From: Campylobacter lari subsp. lari
GTDB lineage: Bacteria; Campylobacterota; Campylobacteria; Campylobacterales; Campylobacteraceae
Assembly: GCF_013372185.1 (NCBI RefSeq)
Contig: NZ_CP053830.1
Location: 186,001-250,000 of the forward strand
Direction: 5' to 3'
DNA: 64,000 nucleotides
Shown: positions 35,940 to 45,638 of the stretch, one piece after another
Layout of the letters: every line of letters begins with the position of its first letter
How positions within the stretch are numbered: position 1 is the first letter of the stretch
The notes under the pieces: model-generated
What the model was told of the DNA's origin: nothing
The model's input: the letters and a program-made list of their open reading frames with translations, nothing else
The model's database searches: none
Translations under genes and position numbers: made by a program

Positions 35940-36272
35940 TTATAAAGAATTTAAAAGATCTTTTACCATGTCCTTTTGTGGTTCTTGTTTTTCTTCCATA
36001 TTAGCTTGCATAGGAGTTTCGTTTTGTCCTCTAAAACGATAATTATAAATATTTGACATATTGGAACTAAAAATTCCTGTGCTAAATTGATCTTGGCTCA
36101 TAGCTTTTGAAAAAAGCTCATCAAGTTTTATGCTTTGCTCATTTAAATTTTCGCCACTATTTTGACTAAGTAAAGACATAAAGTCTTCATTAGCTCCTTG
36201 AGTACTTTTATAAGCACTACTTTGACCATATCCATACTCTTTAACCGATAAACTATCATGGTTAACTTGCAT
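35940..36272 (-). CDS. Hypothetical protein with a hairpin-sequestered ribosome binding site
   Basis: Start 36272 (MQVNHDSLSVKEYGYG) is chosen because AAAGGAG lies just upstream. The 110-residue product is hydrophilic, Gln/Asn/Ser-rich, without signal peptide or membrane segment, and has a Glu/Lys/Met-rich C-terminus ending MVKDLLNSL. I do not recognise a family; the composition recalls small flagellar chaperones or substrates, but that is a guess. A perfect 12-bp inverted repeat (36272-36307) buries its ribosome binding site. It follows the unknown gene at 36323-36655. Confidence 0.7.
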   Translation of the reverse strand: MQVNHDSLSVKEYGYGQSSAYKSTQGANEDFMSLLSQNSGENLNEQSIKLDELFSKAMSQDQFSTGIFSSNMSNIYNYRFRGQNETPMQANMEEKQEPQKDMVKDLLNSL

Positions 36273-36307
36273 GTTTTCTCCTTTCAAAATATTACAAGGA
36301 GAAAACA
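36272..36307 (-). promoter_or_regulatory. 12-bp perfect hairpin covering a Shine-Dalgarno sequence
   Basis: In the mRNA (minus) sense, TGTTTTCTCCTT (36307-36296) pairs with AAGGAGAAAACA (36283-36272) around a 12-nt A/T-rich loop. The 3' arm contains the whole AAGGAG, and its last base is the A of the start codon. This would block initiation unless opened by ribosomes, a factor, a small RNA or temperature. Confidence 0.7.
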
Positions 36308-36322
36308 AGCAAAAATCATTCC

Positions 36323-36655
36323 TTAATCACCATGAGTTGGGTAGTATTCAGCTTCTATTTCATTGTTTTTGATAAACTCTTCTCTAGCTTTATTACAGCG
36401 CTCATCTCTTAGCTTTCTATAATCATTTCTACTTTCTAATTCTTGAGAAGTTAAAGGGCGATCTTCTAAAAATGAAATATGAAAATAAGTATCATCTTCT
36501 TTGCTGAATTTTTCATAAAATTCAACATAGTCAAAATAATCTTTTTCACTTTGAAAATCAATACTTTCTTCTACATAAATAGTTGGGCCAAAGCCTCTGT
36601 GATTTTGAGTAAAATGTCCAAAACCAGCTGCATATTTTATCTTAAACGAATTCAT
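36323..36655 (-). CDS. Conserved hypothetical protein
   Basis: The 110-residue soluble protein has an aromatic, Gly-rich N-terminus (KYAAGFGHFTQNHRGFGPTI, residues 7-26) followed by an acidic region and a charged helical segment. There is no signal peptide, membrane segment or Cys. It overlaps the upstream ybiT stop by 4 nt, supporting a real, co-transcribed gene. I recognise no known family. Confidence 0.72.
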   Translation of the reverse strand: MNSFKIKYAAGFGHFTQNHRGFGPTIYVEESIDFQSEKDYFDYVEFYEKFSKEDDTYFHISFLEDRPLTSQELESRNDYRKLRDERCNKAREEFIKNNEIEAEYYPTHGD

Positions 36656-38226
36656 TCTAAACCTCCTAAAAATTCGTCATAACTTCCTTTAAAGTCTGTT
36701 AATTTCCCATCTTCTAAAAACCATATACGATTAGCAAAAGCGCTAATTAACTCTCTATCGTGGCTTATGCATATTACACAACCTTTGAAATTATACAAGG
36801 CTTCACCTAATGCAATGATACTTTCAAGGTCTAAATGATTATCCGGTTCATCTAAAAGCAAGAAATTTCCGCGTTCTAACATTAATTTTGAAAGCATTAA
36901 GCGGTGTTTTTCACCCCCACTTAAACTAGAAGCCATTTTTTCTTGATCGCTTCCGCTAAAGAGCATTCTACCAAGACATTTGCGAATTTCATCCAAATCT
37001 TTGAATTTTTCACTCATTAGCCATTCATAAAGTTTCAAATTTTCATTGATTAAATTCGTTGTATCTTGTGAAAAATATCCCATTTCTATGGTAGCACCAA
37101 GGTGGATGTGGCCACTATCGGGTTCTAATTTTGATGCGATGATTTTAGCCAAAGTGCTTTTTCCAGCACCATTTGCTCCAATTAAGGCTATTTTATCACC
37201 TTTTTCTAATTTTAATTCTAAATTTTCAAATAAAGTTTTATCATAAGCCTTGCTAATACCTTTTAATTCTAAAACTTCATTTCCTATTTCTCTATTTGTT
37301 CTAAAAACTATGCTAGGATCACGCCTGCTTGAGGTTTTAATCTCTTCAAGTTCAAGTTTTTCTAAAGCTTTGGTTCTACTTGTAGCTTGTTTGGCTTTTG
37401 AAGCATTAGCGCTAAAACGGCGTATGAAATTTTCTAATTCTTCTCTTTCTTTTAAGGTTTTATCGCGTTTGAGTTCAGCTTGTTTAGCAAGCAAGGTTGA
37501 AGCCATGTACCAATCATCATAATTTCCAGCAAAATCGCGTATTTGTTTAAAATCCACATCTAAAATTCTTGTACAAACTTTATTTAGAAAATGTCTATCA
37601 TGGCTAATTACTACTAAAGTTCCCTCATGTCTTAAAAGCTCATTTTCAAGCCAAGAAATAGCTTCTAAGTCAAGGTTGTTTGTAGGCTCATCTAAAAATA
37701 ACACATCAGCACCTAAAAATAACACTTGTGCTAATAAAACTTTAAATTTATCCGCACTTTGTAAAGTACTCATGAGAGCATTAAAATCTTTTATATTTAA
37801 AGAGCTAAGAATTTTTTCACATCTAAGCTCACAATCATAGTTTGGATCCTCTTCTGCTGTTATGATTTCAAGCTCGCTTAATCTATCATTGATTTCATCG
37901 GTAAATTCTTCACTCATATAAAGTTTTTCTTTTTCTTTTAGTGCATCATATAATCTTTTATTTGCACACATTACTGCATCTTTAATGGTGTAGTTTTCAA
38001 AAGCAAATTGATCTTGTCCTAACACTGCGATTTTTAAATTTGGATCTATGCAAATTTCTCCACTGCTTGATTCTATTTGGCCTGAGAGAATTTTTAAAAA
38101 GGTTGATTTTCCTGCGCCATTTGCGCCTATAAGTCCATATCTTTCACCACGGTTTAATTTTAAATTTACATCTTCAAATAAAAGTTGGTTTGCAAAACGC
38201 ATAGTGAGATTTTTTACTTCTACCAT
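36652..38226 (-). CDS. ybiT: ABC-F family ribosome-associated ATPase, YbiT type
   Basis: The 524-residue protein has two ABC ATPase domains without membrane segments: Walker A GANGAGKST near residues 34-42 and again near 351-359, Walker B LFLDEPTNNLD and LLLDEPDNHLD, and an intervening linker (about 240-310; FIRRFSANASKAKQATSRTK) as in YbiT. The first signature is degenerate (STLQSADKFK) while the second is SLSGGEKHR, also a YbiT feature. ABC-F proteins bind the ribosomal E site and relieve stalling. No drug-resistance role can be read from it. Confidence 0.88.
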   Translation of the reverse strand: MVEVKNLTMRFANQLLFEDVNLKLNRGERYGLIGANGAGKSTFLKILSGQIESSSGEICIDPNLKIAVLGQDQFAFENYTIKDAVMCANKRLYDALKEKEKLYMSEEFTDEINDRLSELEIITAEEDPNYDCELRCEKILSSLNIKDFNALMSTLQSADKFKVLLAQVLFLGADVLFLDEPTNNLDLEAISWLENELLRHEGTLVVISHDRHFLNKVCTRILDVDFKQIRDFAGNYDDWYMASTLLAKQAELKRDKTLKEREELENFIRRFSANASKAKQATSRTKALEKLELEEIKTSSRRDPSIVFRTNREIGNEVLELKGISKAYDKTLFENLELKLEKGDKIALIGANGAGKSTLAKIIASKLEPDSGHIHLGATIEMGYFSQDTTNLINENLKLYEWLMSEKFKDLDEIRKCLGRMLFSGSDQEKMASSLSGGEKHRLMLSKLMLERGNFLLLDEPDNHLDLESIIALGEALYNFKGCVICISHDRELISAFANRIWFLEDGKLTDFKGSYDEFLGGLE

Positions 38227-38249
38227 TAATATCCTTAAAATATTTTTGC

Positions 38250-38255
38250 TATAAT
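38250..38255 (+). promoter_or_regulatory. -10 box upstream of the degenerate GGDEF gene
   Basis: TTGCTATAATTTTA contains a perfect TATAAT 25 nt before the TTG start at 38280, in the spacer divergent from ybiT. Confidence 0.5.
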
Positions 38256-38279
38256 TTTAACAAAAAAAGGTTTATTATT

Positions 38280-39284
38280 TTGGATTTTTCGTATTTATTG
38301 TTAAAAACATTGCCTAGTATGACTTTAGTTTTTAATATCTTAGCTTTATTTTTAGCTTATTTTTTTAAGCAAAATAAGATTTTTTTCTTACTTTTGTTAA
38401 TTTTATGTGCTAGGGCTTTATCTTTAGTAGCAAGTGAGTATCAAGCGCATTTGTTTATTTCGGTGTTTTTGCCTTTTTCTTTTGTGCTTTTTGTGTTTTT
38501 GCAAGATAGCAAACTTGTTTTTGAAAGAATTAATTTTATTAAATTTGCGTATTTAGCCTTTATGGGTTTTGTAGCGTTAATACTTAGCACAAGTACTAAT
38601 TTTAATGCAAGCATTACAAGTGAGATTTTTGGTCTTTCAACGCAATTTTTTAAGCCTATTAGTGAGTTAAGTTTTTGTGTGTTTTGGGCGGGAATGATAT
38701 TTTTATTATTTTCGTATTTTAAAAACAATGATTTTCATTTTTTACTAGCTTATATGGGCTTGAGTGTGCAGTTTTTATTTTATAATAGTGTTGATTTGGG
38801 TTATTATGAATTTGCTTCTTTAGTTTTAATAGGATTTTTAGCGTATAAAGCTTATAAAATAGCCTTTTTTGACACTTTAACTAATTTGCCGAATTTAAAA
38901 GCCTTAAGAAGATATACTCAAGGCCTTGAAAATTTTCATTTAGCATTAGTGGAAGTTAAAAACATCAATGAAATTTATCATCAAAAAGGCTCAAAAATGG
39001 GCGAGTTTATAATGCATGAATTTGCTAGGATTTTGAAAAAAGCTTTGCACGCTAGGGTTTTTAAAGATGATAAGGATTATTTTATTATTATATTTGAAAA
39101 TGAAAATATTGCTTTTGTGCAAAGCAAGCTTCAAATGCTTGAAAATTTTATGCAAAAATACACTTTTGAATTTAAAGAACAAAGTGCAAAATTAGAGATT
39201 AAGCTTTGCTTATCAAGTAAAAATGAAAATGTTGAAGATAGTTTAAAACAAGCTAAATTAGAGCTTAGAAAACAAAGGGATTAA
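38280..39284 (+). CDS. Membrane protein with degenerate GGDEF domain
   Basis: Start TTG 38280 has AAAAAAAGG 9 nt upstream. The 334-residue protein has about seven hydrophobic segments in the first 200 residues, then a GGDEF-like domain that opens with the hallmark FFDTLTNLPNLKALRRY (about residues 199-215). The catalytic loop reads DDKDYFIII where GGDEF should stand, and the Mg-binding acidic residues are not evident, so cyclic-di-GMP synthesis is unlikely; a sensing or binding role remains possible. It ends 1 nt before the phosphohexomutase gene, a conserved neighbour in C. jejuni. Confidence 0.75.
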   Translation: MDFSYLLLKTLPSMTLVFNILALFLAYFFKQNKIFFLLLLILCARALSLVASEYQAHLFISVFLPFSFVLFVFLQDSKLVFERINFIKFAYLAFMGFVALILSTSTNFNASITSEIFGLSTQFFKPISELSFCVFWAGMIFLLFSYFKNNDFHFLLAYMGLSVQFLFYNSVDLGYYEFASLVLIGFLAYKAYKIAFFDTLTNLPNLKALRRYTQGLENFHLALVEVKNINEIYHQKGSKMGEFIMHEFARILKKALHARVFKDDKDYFIIIFENENIAFVQSKLQMLENFMQKYTFEFKEQSAKLEIKLCLSSKNENVEDSLKQAKLELRKQRD

Positions 39285-39285
39285 A

Positions 39286-40653
39286 ATGTTAGATTTGATT
39301 TTTAGAGAGTATGATATAAGAGGACTTTACCCAAGTGAGTTAAATGAAAAAAGTGTAAAAGCTATAGGCTATGCTTTGGGCTTAGAAATGAAGACAAGAG
39401 GTTGTGAAAAAGTAAGTATAGGTTATGATGCAAGATATAGTGCAAATGAGCTTTTTAATTATTTAATAAGTGGTTTAAATAAGGCTAATCTACAAGTTTT
39501 TAATATAGGCTTAGGGCCAACTCCTATGGGATATTTTAGTTTGTTTTTTGATGATATTTTTGATGCAAATATCATGATAACAGGCTCGCACAATCCAAAA
39601 GAATACAACGGCTTTAAAATTACAATTAATAAAGAAAGCTTTTTTGGCGCTGATTTGAAAAAATTATCTTTAAAAGTGCAAGAGTACTTAAATTTAAATA
39701 TTGAAGATGATTTAAGATGTGAAAATTATGATATTAAAAGCTTATATATAGAGTTTTTAGCTAAACATTTTTCACATCTTAAAAACTATAAAGAAAAAAT
39801 CATTATTGATTGTGCAAATGGTGCTACTGGGGTGATTATAAAGCCTTTGGTGGAAAAATTAAATCTTAATGCACAAATTTTATTTGAAAATCCTGATGGA
39901 AATTTTCCAAATCACGCACCCGATCCAACAGAAATTGAAAATTTGCATGCCCTTCAAAATGCTTTAAAAAAAGATGAAAATGCCAAGATGGGTTTTGCTT
40001 TTGATGGAGATGGGGATCGTTTAGTGGTTGCAAGTAAAGATTATGTATTTAAAGGCGATGAGCTTTGTTATTTATTTGCTAAAAATATAAAAAATCCTAG
40101 AGTTTTAGGTGAGGTAAAATGCTCTAAAAATCTTTTTGATGAGGTAGCTAAATTTGGTTTTATCATGATGGGTAAAACAGGGCATTCAAATATAAAAACA
40201 ATGATGAAAGAACATAATATCGATTTAGCTGCAGAGCTTAGTGGGCATATTTTCTTTAAAGATAGATATTTTGGCTATGATGATGGAATTTATGCATTTT
40301 TAAGAACCTTAGAGCTTTTGGCAAAAAATTATGATCTTAAAGCCTTGGTTGATGAATTACCAAGGCTTTATGCAAGTGAAGAGATTAAGCTTAAAGTGAG
40401 CGAAGAAAATAAATTTAAAATCATAGAAAAATTTAAAGAAAAAGTTAAAGCAAATGCTTTTGAAAATGTGCTTGAGTGTAATGAAATTGATGGGGTAAGA
40501 ATTATTTTTGAAGATGGCTGGGCACTTTTGCGTGCTTCTAATACAAGCCCTTATCTTATCATGCGCACAGAAGCTACAAGCGAGCAATTTAAAAACTTTT
40601 TGGAATTAAGAGTAAAAGAGCTTTTTGAAGATATCATAAAAGAGCTTGTATAA
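39286..40653 (+). CDS. algC: Phosphomannomutase/phosphoglucomutase
   Basis: The 455-residue alpha-D-phosphohexomutase has the four family loops: FREYDIRGLYP (residues 5-15), the phosphoserine loop TGSHNPKEYNG (about 99-109), the Mg loop FAFDGDGDRL (about 237-246), and the phosphate-binding RASNTSPYLIMRTEA (about 418-432). It interconverts hexose 1- and 6-phosphates for surface glycan precursors. It converges with tilS, overlapping by 20 nt. Confidence 0.9.
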   Translation: MLDLIFREYDIRGLYPSELNEKSVKAIGYALGLEMKTRGCEKVSIGYDARYSANELFNYLISGLNKANLQVFNIGLGPTPMGYFSLFFDDIFDANIMITGSHNPKEYNGFKITINKESFFGADLKKLSLKVQEYLNLNIEDDLRCENYDIKSLYIEFLAKHFSHLKNYKEKIIIDCANGATGVIIKPLVEKLNLNAQILFENPDGNFPNHAPDPTEIENLHALQNALKKDENAKMGFAFDGDGDRLVVASKDYVFKGDELCYLFAKNIKNPRVLGEVKCSKNLFDEVAKFGFIMMGKTGHSNIKTMMKEHNIDLAAELSGHIFFKDRYFGYDDGIYAFLRTLELLAKNYDLKALVDELPRLYASEEIKLKVSEENKFKIIEKFKEKVKANAFENVLECNEIDGVRIIFEDGWALLRASNTSPYLIMRTEATSEQFKNFLELRVKELFEDIIKELV

Positions 40654-41596
40654 ACTCTTTTGTGTTGATATTATTTGTGTATAAATAAGCCCTCAAGAGT
40701 TTTGGAATTTTATTTATCCTATATTCTTCTTTAAATTCTTTAGGGATTTTTTCACAACATACAAAAGGAAAAATCAAAGCTTTTTCTTGCATATAAACAA
40801 TGCCAATTTTATGCGAAATCACCCCATCGCCCTTTAAAGCTTCTTGCCTTTGTTTAGCGCTTAAAAGTATTCCAAGTTTTTTAAAGCATTTTGCGATTAA
40901 ACTTTCATCTTTATGAGTAATGTAAATATTTTTAAATTCACAAATATTTTCTTCTTTTAAGTCTTTTTCTAGGTATTTAAAGCTCTTTTTTACTCCATTT
41001 GGATAAAGCTTTAAAAACTCATTGGCAAAATTTTTGCGTATGAAATTTCTAAAATATTTTTCATCATCATTACTCTCATCATGAAAATAAGCGATATTGT
41101 TGTCTTTTAGGTAGTTTGAAATTTCTTCTTTTGGAATTTCAAGCAAGGGTCTTATGATAGTAAAATATTTTCTTTTTTCAATATCTTTAAAACCAAGTAA
41201 TTCTCTAAGTCCTGCGCCTTTGGAAAATTGCATTAAAAACCATTCTAGTTTATCATTTAAATGATGAGCTAGTAAAAGATTATCATAAGAGTGATTTTTG
41301 CAAAGTTCTTCAAAAAATTCATAACGCAAAGCTCTTGCACAAGCTTCGAAATTTTTTGTTATCTTGGGTGCGGTTTTGATGTAAATTTTTTTATGAAAAC
41401 GCTTGGCTAATTCTTTAGCACTTTGCTCTTCTTTATCGCTATTTTTGCGAGTTTTGTAGTTTATAAAAGCAAGATCAAAATCTATATTTTTTTCTAAAAG
41501 CATGAAAAATAAAGCACTAGAATCACTCCCGTGAGAAAATGCTAAAAGATTTTTCCCTTGCTTTAAATGATTTAAATATTTGCTATCAATCATCAA
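40634..41596 (-). CDS. tilS: tRNA(Ile)-lysidine synthetase
   Basis: The 320-residue N-type PP-loop ATPase has the loop [18 protein letters not shown] (about residues 19-36) in place of the usual SGGx[22 protein letters not shown] (about 111-130) and the conserved acidic region [17 protein letters not shown]. TilS adds lysine to C34 of the AUA-reading tRNA(Ile), an essential step. The His-containing P-loop is a variant I believe is shared by Campylobacter orthologues. It overlaps rimO by 11 nt. Confidence 0.9.
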   Translation of the reverse strand: MMIDSKYLNHLKQGKNLLAFSHGSDSSALFFMLLEKNIDFDLAFINYKTRKNSDKEEQSAKELAKRFHKKIYIKTAPKITKNFEACARALRYEFFEELCKNHSYDNLLLAHHLNDKLEWFLMQFSKGAGLRELLGFKDIEKRKYFTIIRPLLEIPKEEISNYLKDNNIAYFHDESNDDEKYFRNFIRKNFANEFLKLYPNGVKKSFKYLEKDLKEENICEFKNIYITHKDESLIAKCFKKLGILLSAKQRQEALKGDGVISHKIGIVYMQEKALIFPFVCCEKIPKEFKEEYRINKIPKLLRAYLYTNNINTKEFIQALL

Positions 41597-42902
41597 ACTT
41601 TCTTAAGGCTTTTGCAATGAGTTTTTTATCTAAGCTCTGCGTGATTTCACACTCATAAAGCTCGCCCATTTCTAAATTTCCACAATCACTTTCATTGATG
41701 AGAATTTCTCCATCAATATTTCTATCCCAACGCAAATCTTTTACACCGATGAAAAATTCTCCTTCAGAGCTTTGACCTTCACAAAATGCTAAAGTCTTTT
41801 TACCAACTTGTTGATTAAAGCTTTTTTCTATGCAATCATCAACGATTTTTTCTATTACTTTTAATCTTGCATTGATGATTTTACTAGGAATTTGTTCCAT
41901 TTCAAAAGCTGCAGTATCTTCTTCTTTGGAATAAGCAAAAACACTAATTCTATCAAAATCAAATTCTTTTATAAAAGTGCATAATTCTTCAAAATCCTCA
42001 TCACTCTCTCCAGGGTGTCCTACTATAAAACCTGTGCGTAAAAATGAATTTGGAGCTTGTTTCATTAAATTTAAAAGTTCGATTAATTTTGCTTTGTTAG
42101 CTCCGCGTTTCATGATTTTAAGCATATTATCACTGATGTGTTGTAAAGGCATATCAAAATAATTAACAAAAACTTTTGACTGAATGATTTTTTCTATCAC
42201 TTCTTTACTAATGCTTGTTGGATATAGATATAAAATTCTAGCAGCCTTTACACCTTGGATATTTTCTATAGCTTCAATAAGCTTTAAAAGTCCATCTTTT
42301 TGACCTTGATCAAACAAATACGAGCTTGTATCTTGAGCAATAAAAGAAAAGTCTTTATAGCCTTTTTTAACAAGTTCTTTTACTTCATTTATAATACTTT
42401 CTAAGCTTCTTGATTTAAGTTTGCCTTTAAAACTTGGTATAGCGCAAAATGAACATTTTTGATTGCACCCTTCAGCTATTTTGATAAAAGCATGATAGTT
42501 TGATCCTGTGATCACACGATTGGTATTTTTATCTTGTAAGTAAGTAGAATTTGAAAATAGATTAGTTTTTTTAAGTATCATTTCATCAATTTTTTCATAA
42601 TCACCCACACCACTAAATAAATCAACTTCAGGCAATTCTTTCATCAATTCTTCGCGGTAGCGCTGCATTAAACATCCTGTTACAACCAGCAACGAGTCCT
42701 TTTTTCTTTGCTCGTGTAAATCTAAAATCGCATTTATGCTTTCTTTTTTAGCACTATCTATAAAACCACAGGTATTTACAATCAAAACATCAGCTAAGCT
42801 TGGCTCATCACAAATTTCATAATCACTTAATCTTCCAAGCATGATTTCACTATCAACTAAATTTTTATTACAACCTAAAGACATTAAAAAAAGTTTTGGC
42901 AT
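41586..42902 (-). CDS. rimO: Ribosomal protein S12 methylthiotransferase RimO
   Basis: Start 42902 ([19 protein letters not shown]) is chosen; an upstream GTG adds only MRN. The 438-residue protein has the UPF0004 domain with three Cys (LGCNKN, NTCGFID and GCLMQRY), the radical-SAM motif [12 protein letters not shown] (CxxxCxxC, about residues 144-155) and a C-terminal TRAM domain (about 375-438). It methylthiolates Asp88 of S12. It is divergent from prfB and overlaps tilS. Confidence 0.94.
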   Translation of the reverse strand: MPKLFLMSLGCNKNLVDSEIMLGRLSDYEICDEPSLADVLIVNTCGFIDSAKKESINAILDLHEQRKKDSLLVVTGCLMQRYREELMKELPEVDLFSGVGDYEKIDEMILKKTNLFSNSTYLQDKNTNRVITGSNYHAFIKIAEGCNQKCSFCAIPSFKGKLKSRSLESIINEVKELVKKGYKDFSFIAQDTSSYLFDQGQKDGLLKLIEAIENIQGVKAARILYLYPTSISKEVIEKIIQSKVFVNYFDMPLQHISDNMLKIMKRGANKAKLIELLNLMKQAPNSFLRTGFIVGHPGESDEDFEELCTFIKEFDFDRISVFAYSKEEDTAAFEMEQIPSKIINARLKVIEKIVDDCIEKSFNQQVGKKTLAFCEGQSSEGEFFIGVKDLRWDRNIDGEILINESDCGNLEMGELYECEITQSLDKKLIAKALRKFDD

Positions 42903-42978
42903 ATTTCTCACTTTAAATGTTTTATTTTTTGCTAAAATTATAAGATTAAATTATATCAAAATTAGAAAGAAAATTTTT

Positions 42979-44079
42979 ATGGATAATTACGAATACAGCG
43001 AACTTTTAAAAAAATTAAAAAACAAAGTTGGAAATATCGCTTCTATCATTAAGCCTGAAGAGATAAAAGCAAGATTAAAAGAAATAGAAAATTTAGAAAA
43101 TTCCCCTTCTTTTTGGAGTGATGTAAAACAAGCAGGCGTTATAGGTAAAGAAAAAACTAAAATTTCAAATTTACTTAAAAATTATGAAAATGCAAATAAT
43201 GCTTTAAATGATGCTAGCGAGCTTTTTGATCTAGCAAATAGCGAAAATGATTTAGACACTATACAAGCTTTATTTGACGATGCTCCAAATTTAGAAGATC
43301 TTATAGTAAGTCTTGAAATTTCTATGCTTTTAAGCGGGGAAAATGATGGTAAAAATGCTATAGTTTCAATTCACCCTGGAGCTGGTGGGACTGAGAGTAA
43401 TGATTGGGCTAGTATGCTTTATAGGATGTATTTGAGATTTTGCGAAAGAGAAGGCTTTAAGGTAGAAACGCTTGATTTTCAAGAAGGCGAAGAAGCAGGG
43501 CTTAAGGATGTGAGCTTTTTGGTAAAAGGTGAAAATGCTTATGGGTATTTAAAGGCTGAAAATGGAATTCACCGCCTTGTTAGAACTTCTCCTTTTGACA
43601 GTGCTGGGCGTCGTCATACTAGCTTTTCAAGTGTTATGGTATCACCAGAATTAGATGATGATATAGAAATAGAAATTGAAGATAAAGATATAAGAATTGA
43701 TTATTATAGAGCTAGTGGGGCTGGTGGGCAGCATGTTAATAAAACAGAATCAGCAGTGCGTATAACTCACATGCCAAGTGGTATAGTAGTACAATGTCAA
43801 AATGATAGAAGCCAACACAAAAATAAAGCCACAGCTTTTAAAATGCTAAAATCACGCCTTTATGAACTTGAGCTCATGAAGCAACAAGATGAAGCAAATT
43901 CAAGTGAAAAAAGTGAGATAGGCTGGGGTCATCAAATAAGATCTTATGTGCTTTTTCCTTATCAACAAGTCAAAGATACACGCTCAAATGAAGCATTTTC
44001 TCAAGTTGATAATATCTTAGATGGAGATATTAAAAAAATGATAGAAGGTGTTTTAATAGCGCAAAAAGCACAAGATTAG
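42979..44079 (+). CDS. prfB: Peptide chain release factor 2
   Basis: Start 42979 ([16 protein letters not shown]) removes 46 non-homologous residues of the longer open frame. The 366-residue protein has the GGQ loop [15 protein letters not shown] (about residues 244-258) and the UGA-reading motif region around TSPFD (about 202-206). The frame is continuous through the N-terminus, so this gene lacks the programmed +1 frameshift of E. coli prfB. RF2 releases peptides at UAA and UGA codons. Confidence 0.95.
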   Translation: MDNYEYSELLKKLKNKVGNIASIIKPEEIKARLKEIENLENSPSFWSDVKQAGVIGKEKTKISNLLKNYENANNALNDASELFDLANSENDLDTIQALFDDAPNLEDLIVSLEISMLLSGENDGKNAIVSIHPGAGGTESNDWASMLYRMYLRFCEREGFKVETLDFQEGEEAGLKDVSFLVKGENAYGYLKAENGIHRLVRTSPFDSAGRRHTSFSSVMVSPELDDDIEIEIEDKDIRIDYYRASGAGGQHVNKTESAVRITHMPSGIVVQCQNDRSQHKNKATAFKMLKSRLYELELMKQQDEANSSEKSEIGWGHQIRSYVLFPYQQVKDTRSNEAFSQVDNILDGDIKKMIEGVLIAQKAQD

Positions 44080-44099
44080 TATTACAAAAAGGATATTAA

Positions 44100-44936
44100 A
44101 TGGAAAAAATTCTAGTTTGTGTGGATGTTTTAGAGCCTTGTAAGGAAAGTTTGCATTATGGGGTGTATTTAGCTAAAAAGCTAGATTTGCCTTTAATGTT
44201 TTTATACACTATAGAACCAAATTTTACTAATGCTGAATTAGCTTGTAGTTTTGGCATAGGTGCTAATGGGTGTGTGATTGAAGATTTAGTAGAAGAACAA
44301 AGCCAAAAAAATGAAAATCTTTACAAAAAAGGGCAAAGAATTTTAAAAGAATTTTGCGCTTATGCAAAAGAACAAGGCGTAAAAGAATGCTTTAGCGTGC
44401 AAAGAGATGGAGATTTAGAAGAGGTTTTAAAAGAATACAATGATCAAATAAGATTAGCCATAGCAGGTTTAAAAGGTGGAGGTAAGAAAAATAAAATAGG
44501 CATTCATACAGAAGAATTAGTAAGAGCTTTAAATGTGCCTATTTTGCTTGTAAATTCTGCATTTAAAGAGATTAAAAGTGTGATGATGGCTTATGATGGG
44601 AGTAATTTGGCTAAAAAGGCTATAGAGCAAGCTATCAAAAGACCTATTTTTAAAGAAGCAAAGCGTTATGTAGTAAATATATCTAAAGATAAAAAAGCTT
44701 CTTGTGAGTTGTTGGCTCAAGTAAGTCAAATTTTTAAAGAAGCAAATTTAAATGTGCAAACTCAGCATTTAAATGGAGAGATTACTCAGGCTTTGTTTGA
44801 TTTTGGTGAGCAAAATGATATAGATTTATTGATCATGGGAGCTTATTCACATCACTGGTTAAAAAGTATTTTATTTGGTAGTTTGACAAATGATATTTTA
44901 ACCAAGGCCAAAAAACCTTTATTGTTGATTCGCTAA
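44100..44936 (+). CDS. Tandem universal stress protein
   Basis: The 278-residue protein holds two Usp folds: residues 1-150 (EKILVCVDVLEPCKESLHYG) and about 155-278 (VMMAYDGSNLAKKAIEQAI, ending GAYSHHWLKSILFGSLTNDI). The second has the ATP-binding pattern G-2x-G-9x-G(S/T) in slightly altered form; the first does not show it clearly. Tandem Usp proteins sense nucleotides or stress. Its stop codon overlaps the ATG of the channel gene (TAATG), so the two are translationally coupled. Confidence 0.85.
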   Translation: MEKILVCVDVLEPCKESLHYGVYLAKKLDLPLMFLYTIEPNFTNAELACSFGIGANGCVIEDLVEEQSQKNENLYKKGQRILKEFCAYAKEQGVKECFSVQRDGDLEEVLKEYNDQIRLAIAGLKGGGKKNKIGIHTEELVRALNVPILLVNSAFKEIKSVMMAYDGSNLAKKAIEQAIKRPIFKEAKRYVVNISKDKKASCELLAQVSQIFKEANLNVQTQHLNGEITQALFDFGEQNDIDLLIMGAYSHHWLKSILFGSLTNDILTKAKKPLLLIR

Positions 44937-45625
44937 TGCTATATCATAGACTTTTAAATCATTATATTAGTATTTATCACAAAAGCACCAAACAATTTCT
45001 TTTTATTTGGACTTTGCTTGCTATGGTGCCTTTGTTTTGTAGTTTTTTATTTGATGAGCTTGCTATTTATGCAACAGGTAAAATCACTTCTGAAATTTTA
45101 CTTTTAACTTTAAATATTATTCCTATTATGGTGGCTGTAGCATTGATGGTTTTTTTGCTTATTAGTATTTGGGCTGCTTTTAGTGGAAAGATTAATATTA
45201 AAGAAAAATTTTTTATTATTTTATACGCTTATGTTTTGATATGGTTTGCGTATGGGAATTTGTATTATTTTTCTTGTGATGTAGATAATTACAATAGAAT
45301 GTTAATTGCTACTCAAAAAAATAAAAGTCAAGACATTATAAATTTACAAGAAAAAGTTATAGAAGTGCAGTTTCAAACTCCTATAAGAGGAATTCATAAT
45401 TTTTGGTCTTTGGATGATGAGTTAAAACCTCAAATTCAAAATAGAATAAAAGGCTTGGTTGATTGTTATTATTTTAGTGGGGTTACTATGCTTACCATAG
45501 GCTTTGGTGATGTAACGCCTGTTAGTTCTTTGCTAAGATTATTTAGTGTATTTCAAGGATTTTTAGGGCAGGTTATTGTTGTGATTGCTATGGGGCTTTG
45601 GATTAACCAAGCAGGTAAGCAATAG
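44936..45625 (+). CDS. Two-transmembrane-type potassium channel-like protein
   Basis: The 229-residue protein has N-terminal hydrophobic segments (about residues 23-40, 54-80 and 93-115), an extracytoplasmic loop, a pore helix and the selectivity filter TIGFGD (about residues 186-191), followed by a last membrane helix (about 205-225). TIGFGD is a variant of the TVGYGD filter of K+ channels, so K+ conduction is likely. There is no C-terminal RCK domain; gating could involve the coupled Usp protein (inference). Confidence 0.8.
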   Translation: MLYHRLLNHYISIYHKSTKQFLFIWTLLAMVPLFCSFLFDELAIYATGKITSEILLLTLNIIPIMVAVALMVFLLISIWAAFSGKINIKEKFFIILYAYVLIWFAYGNLYYFSCDVDNYNRMLIATQKNKSQDIINLQEKVIEVQFQTPIRGIHNFWSLDDELKPQIQNRIKGLVDCYYFSGVTMLTIGFGDVTPVSSLLRLFSVFQGFLGQVIVVIAMGLWINQAGKQ

Positions 45626-45632
45626 CTTACCT
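45613..45632 (+). terminator. Hairpin at the end of the channel gene
   Basis: AGGTAAGC (45613-45620) pairs perfectly with GCTTACCT (45625-45632) around AATA; the stop codon lies in the loop and right arm. The downstream T-run is interrupted (TGTATTCTAATGTTTT). It could also serve the convergent DUF285 gene ending at 45639. Confidence 0.6.
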
Positions 45633-45638
45633 TGTATT

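Noticed and set aside
42841..42978. N-terminal extension of RF2 or a programmed frameshift as in E. coli prfB
   Set aside because: The extension is antisense to rimO and unlike RF2; the gene is continuous from 42979 without an in-frame TGA.
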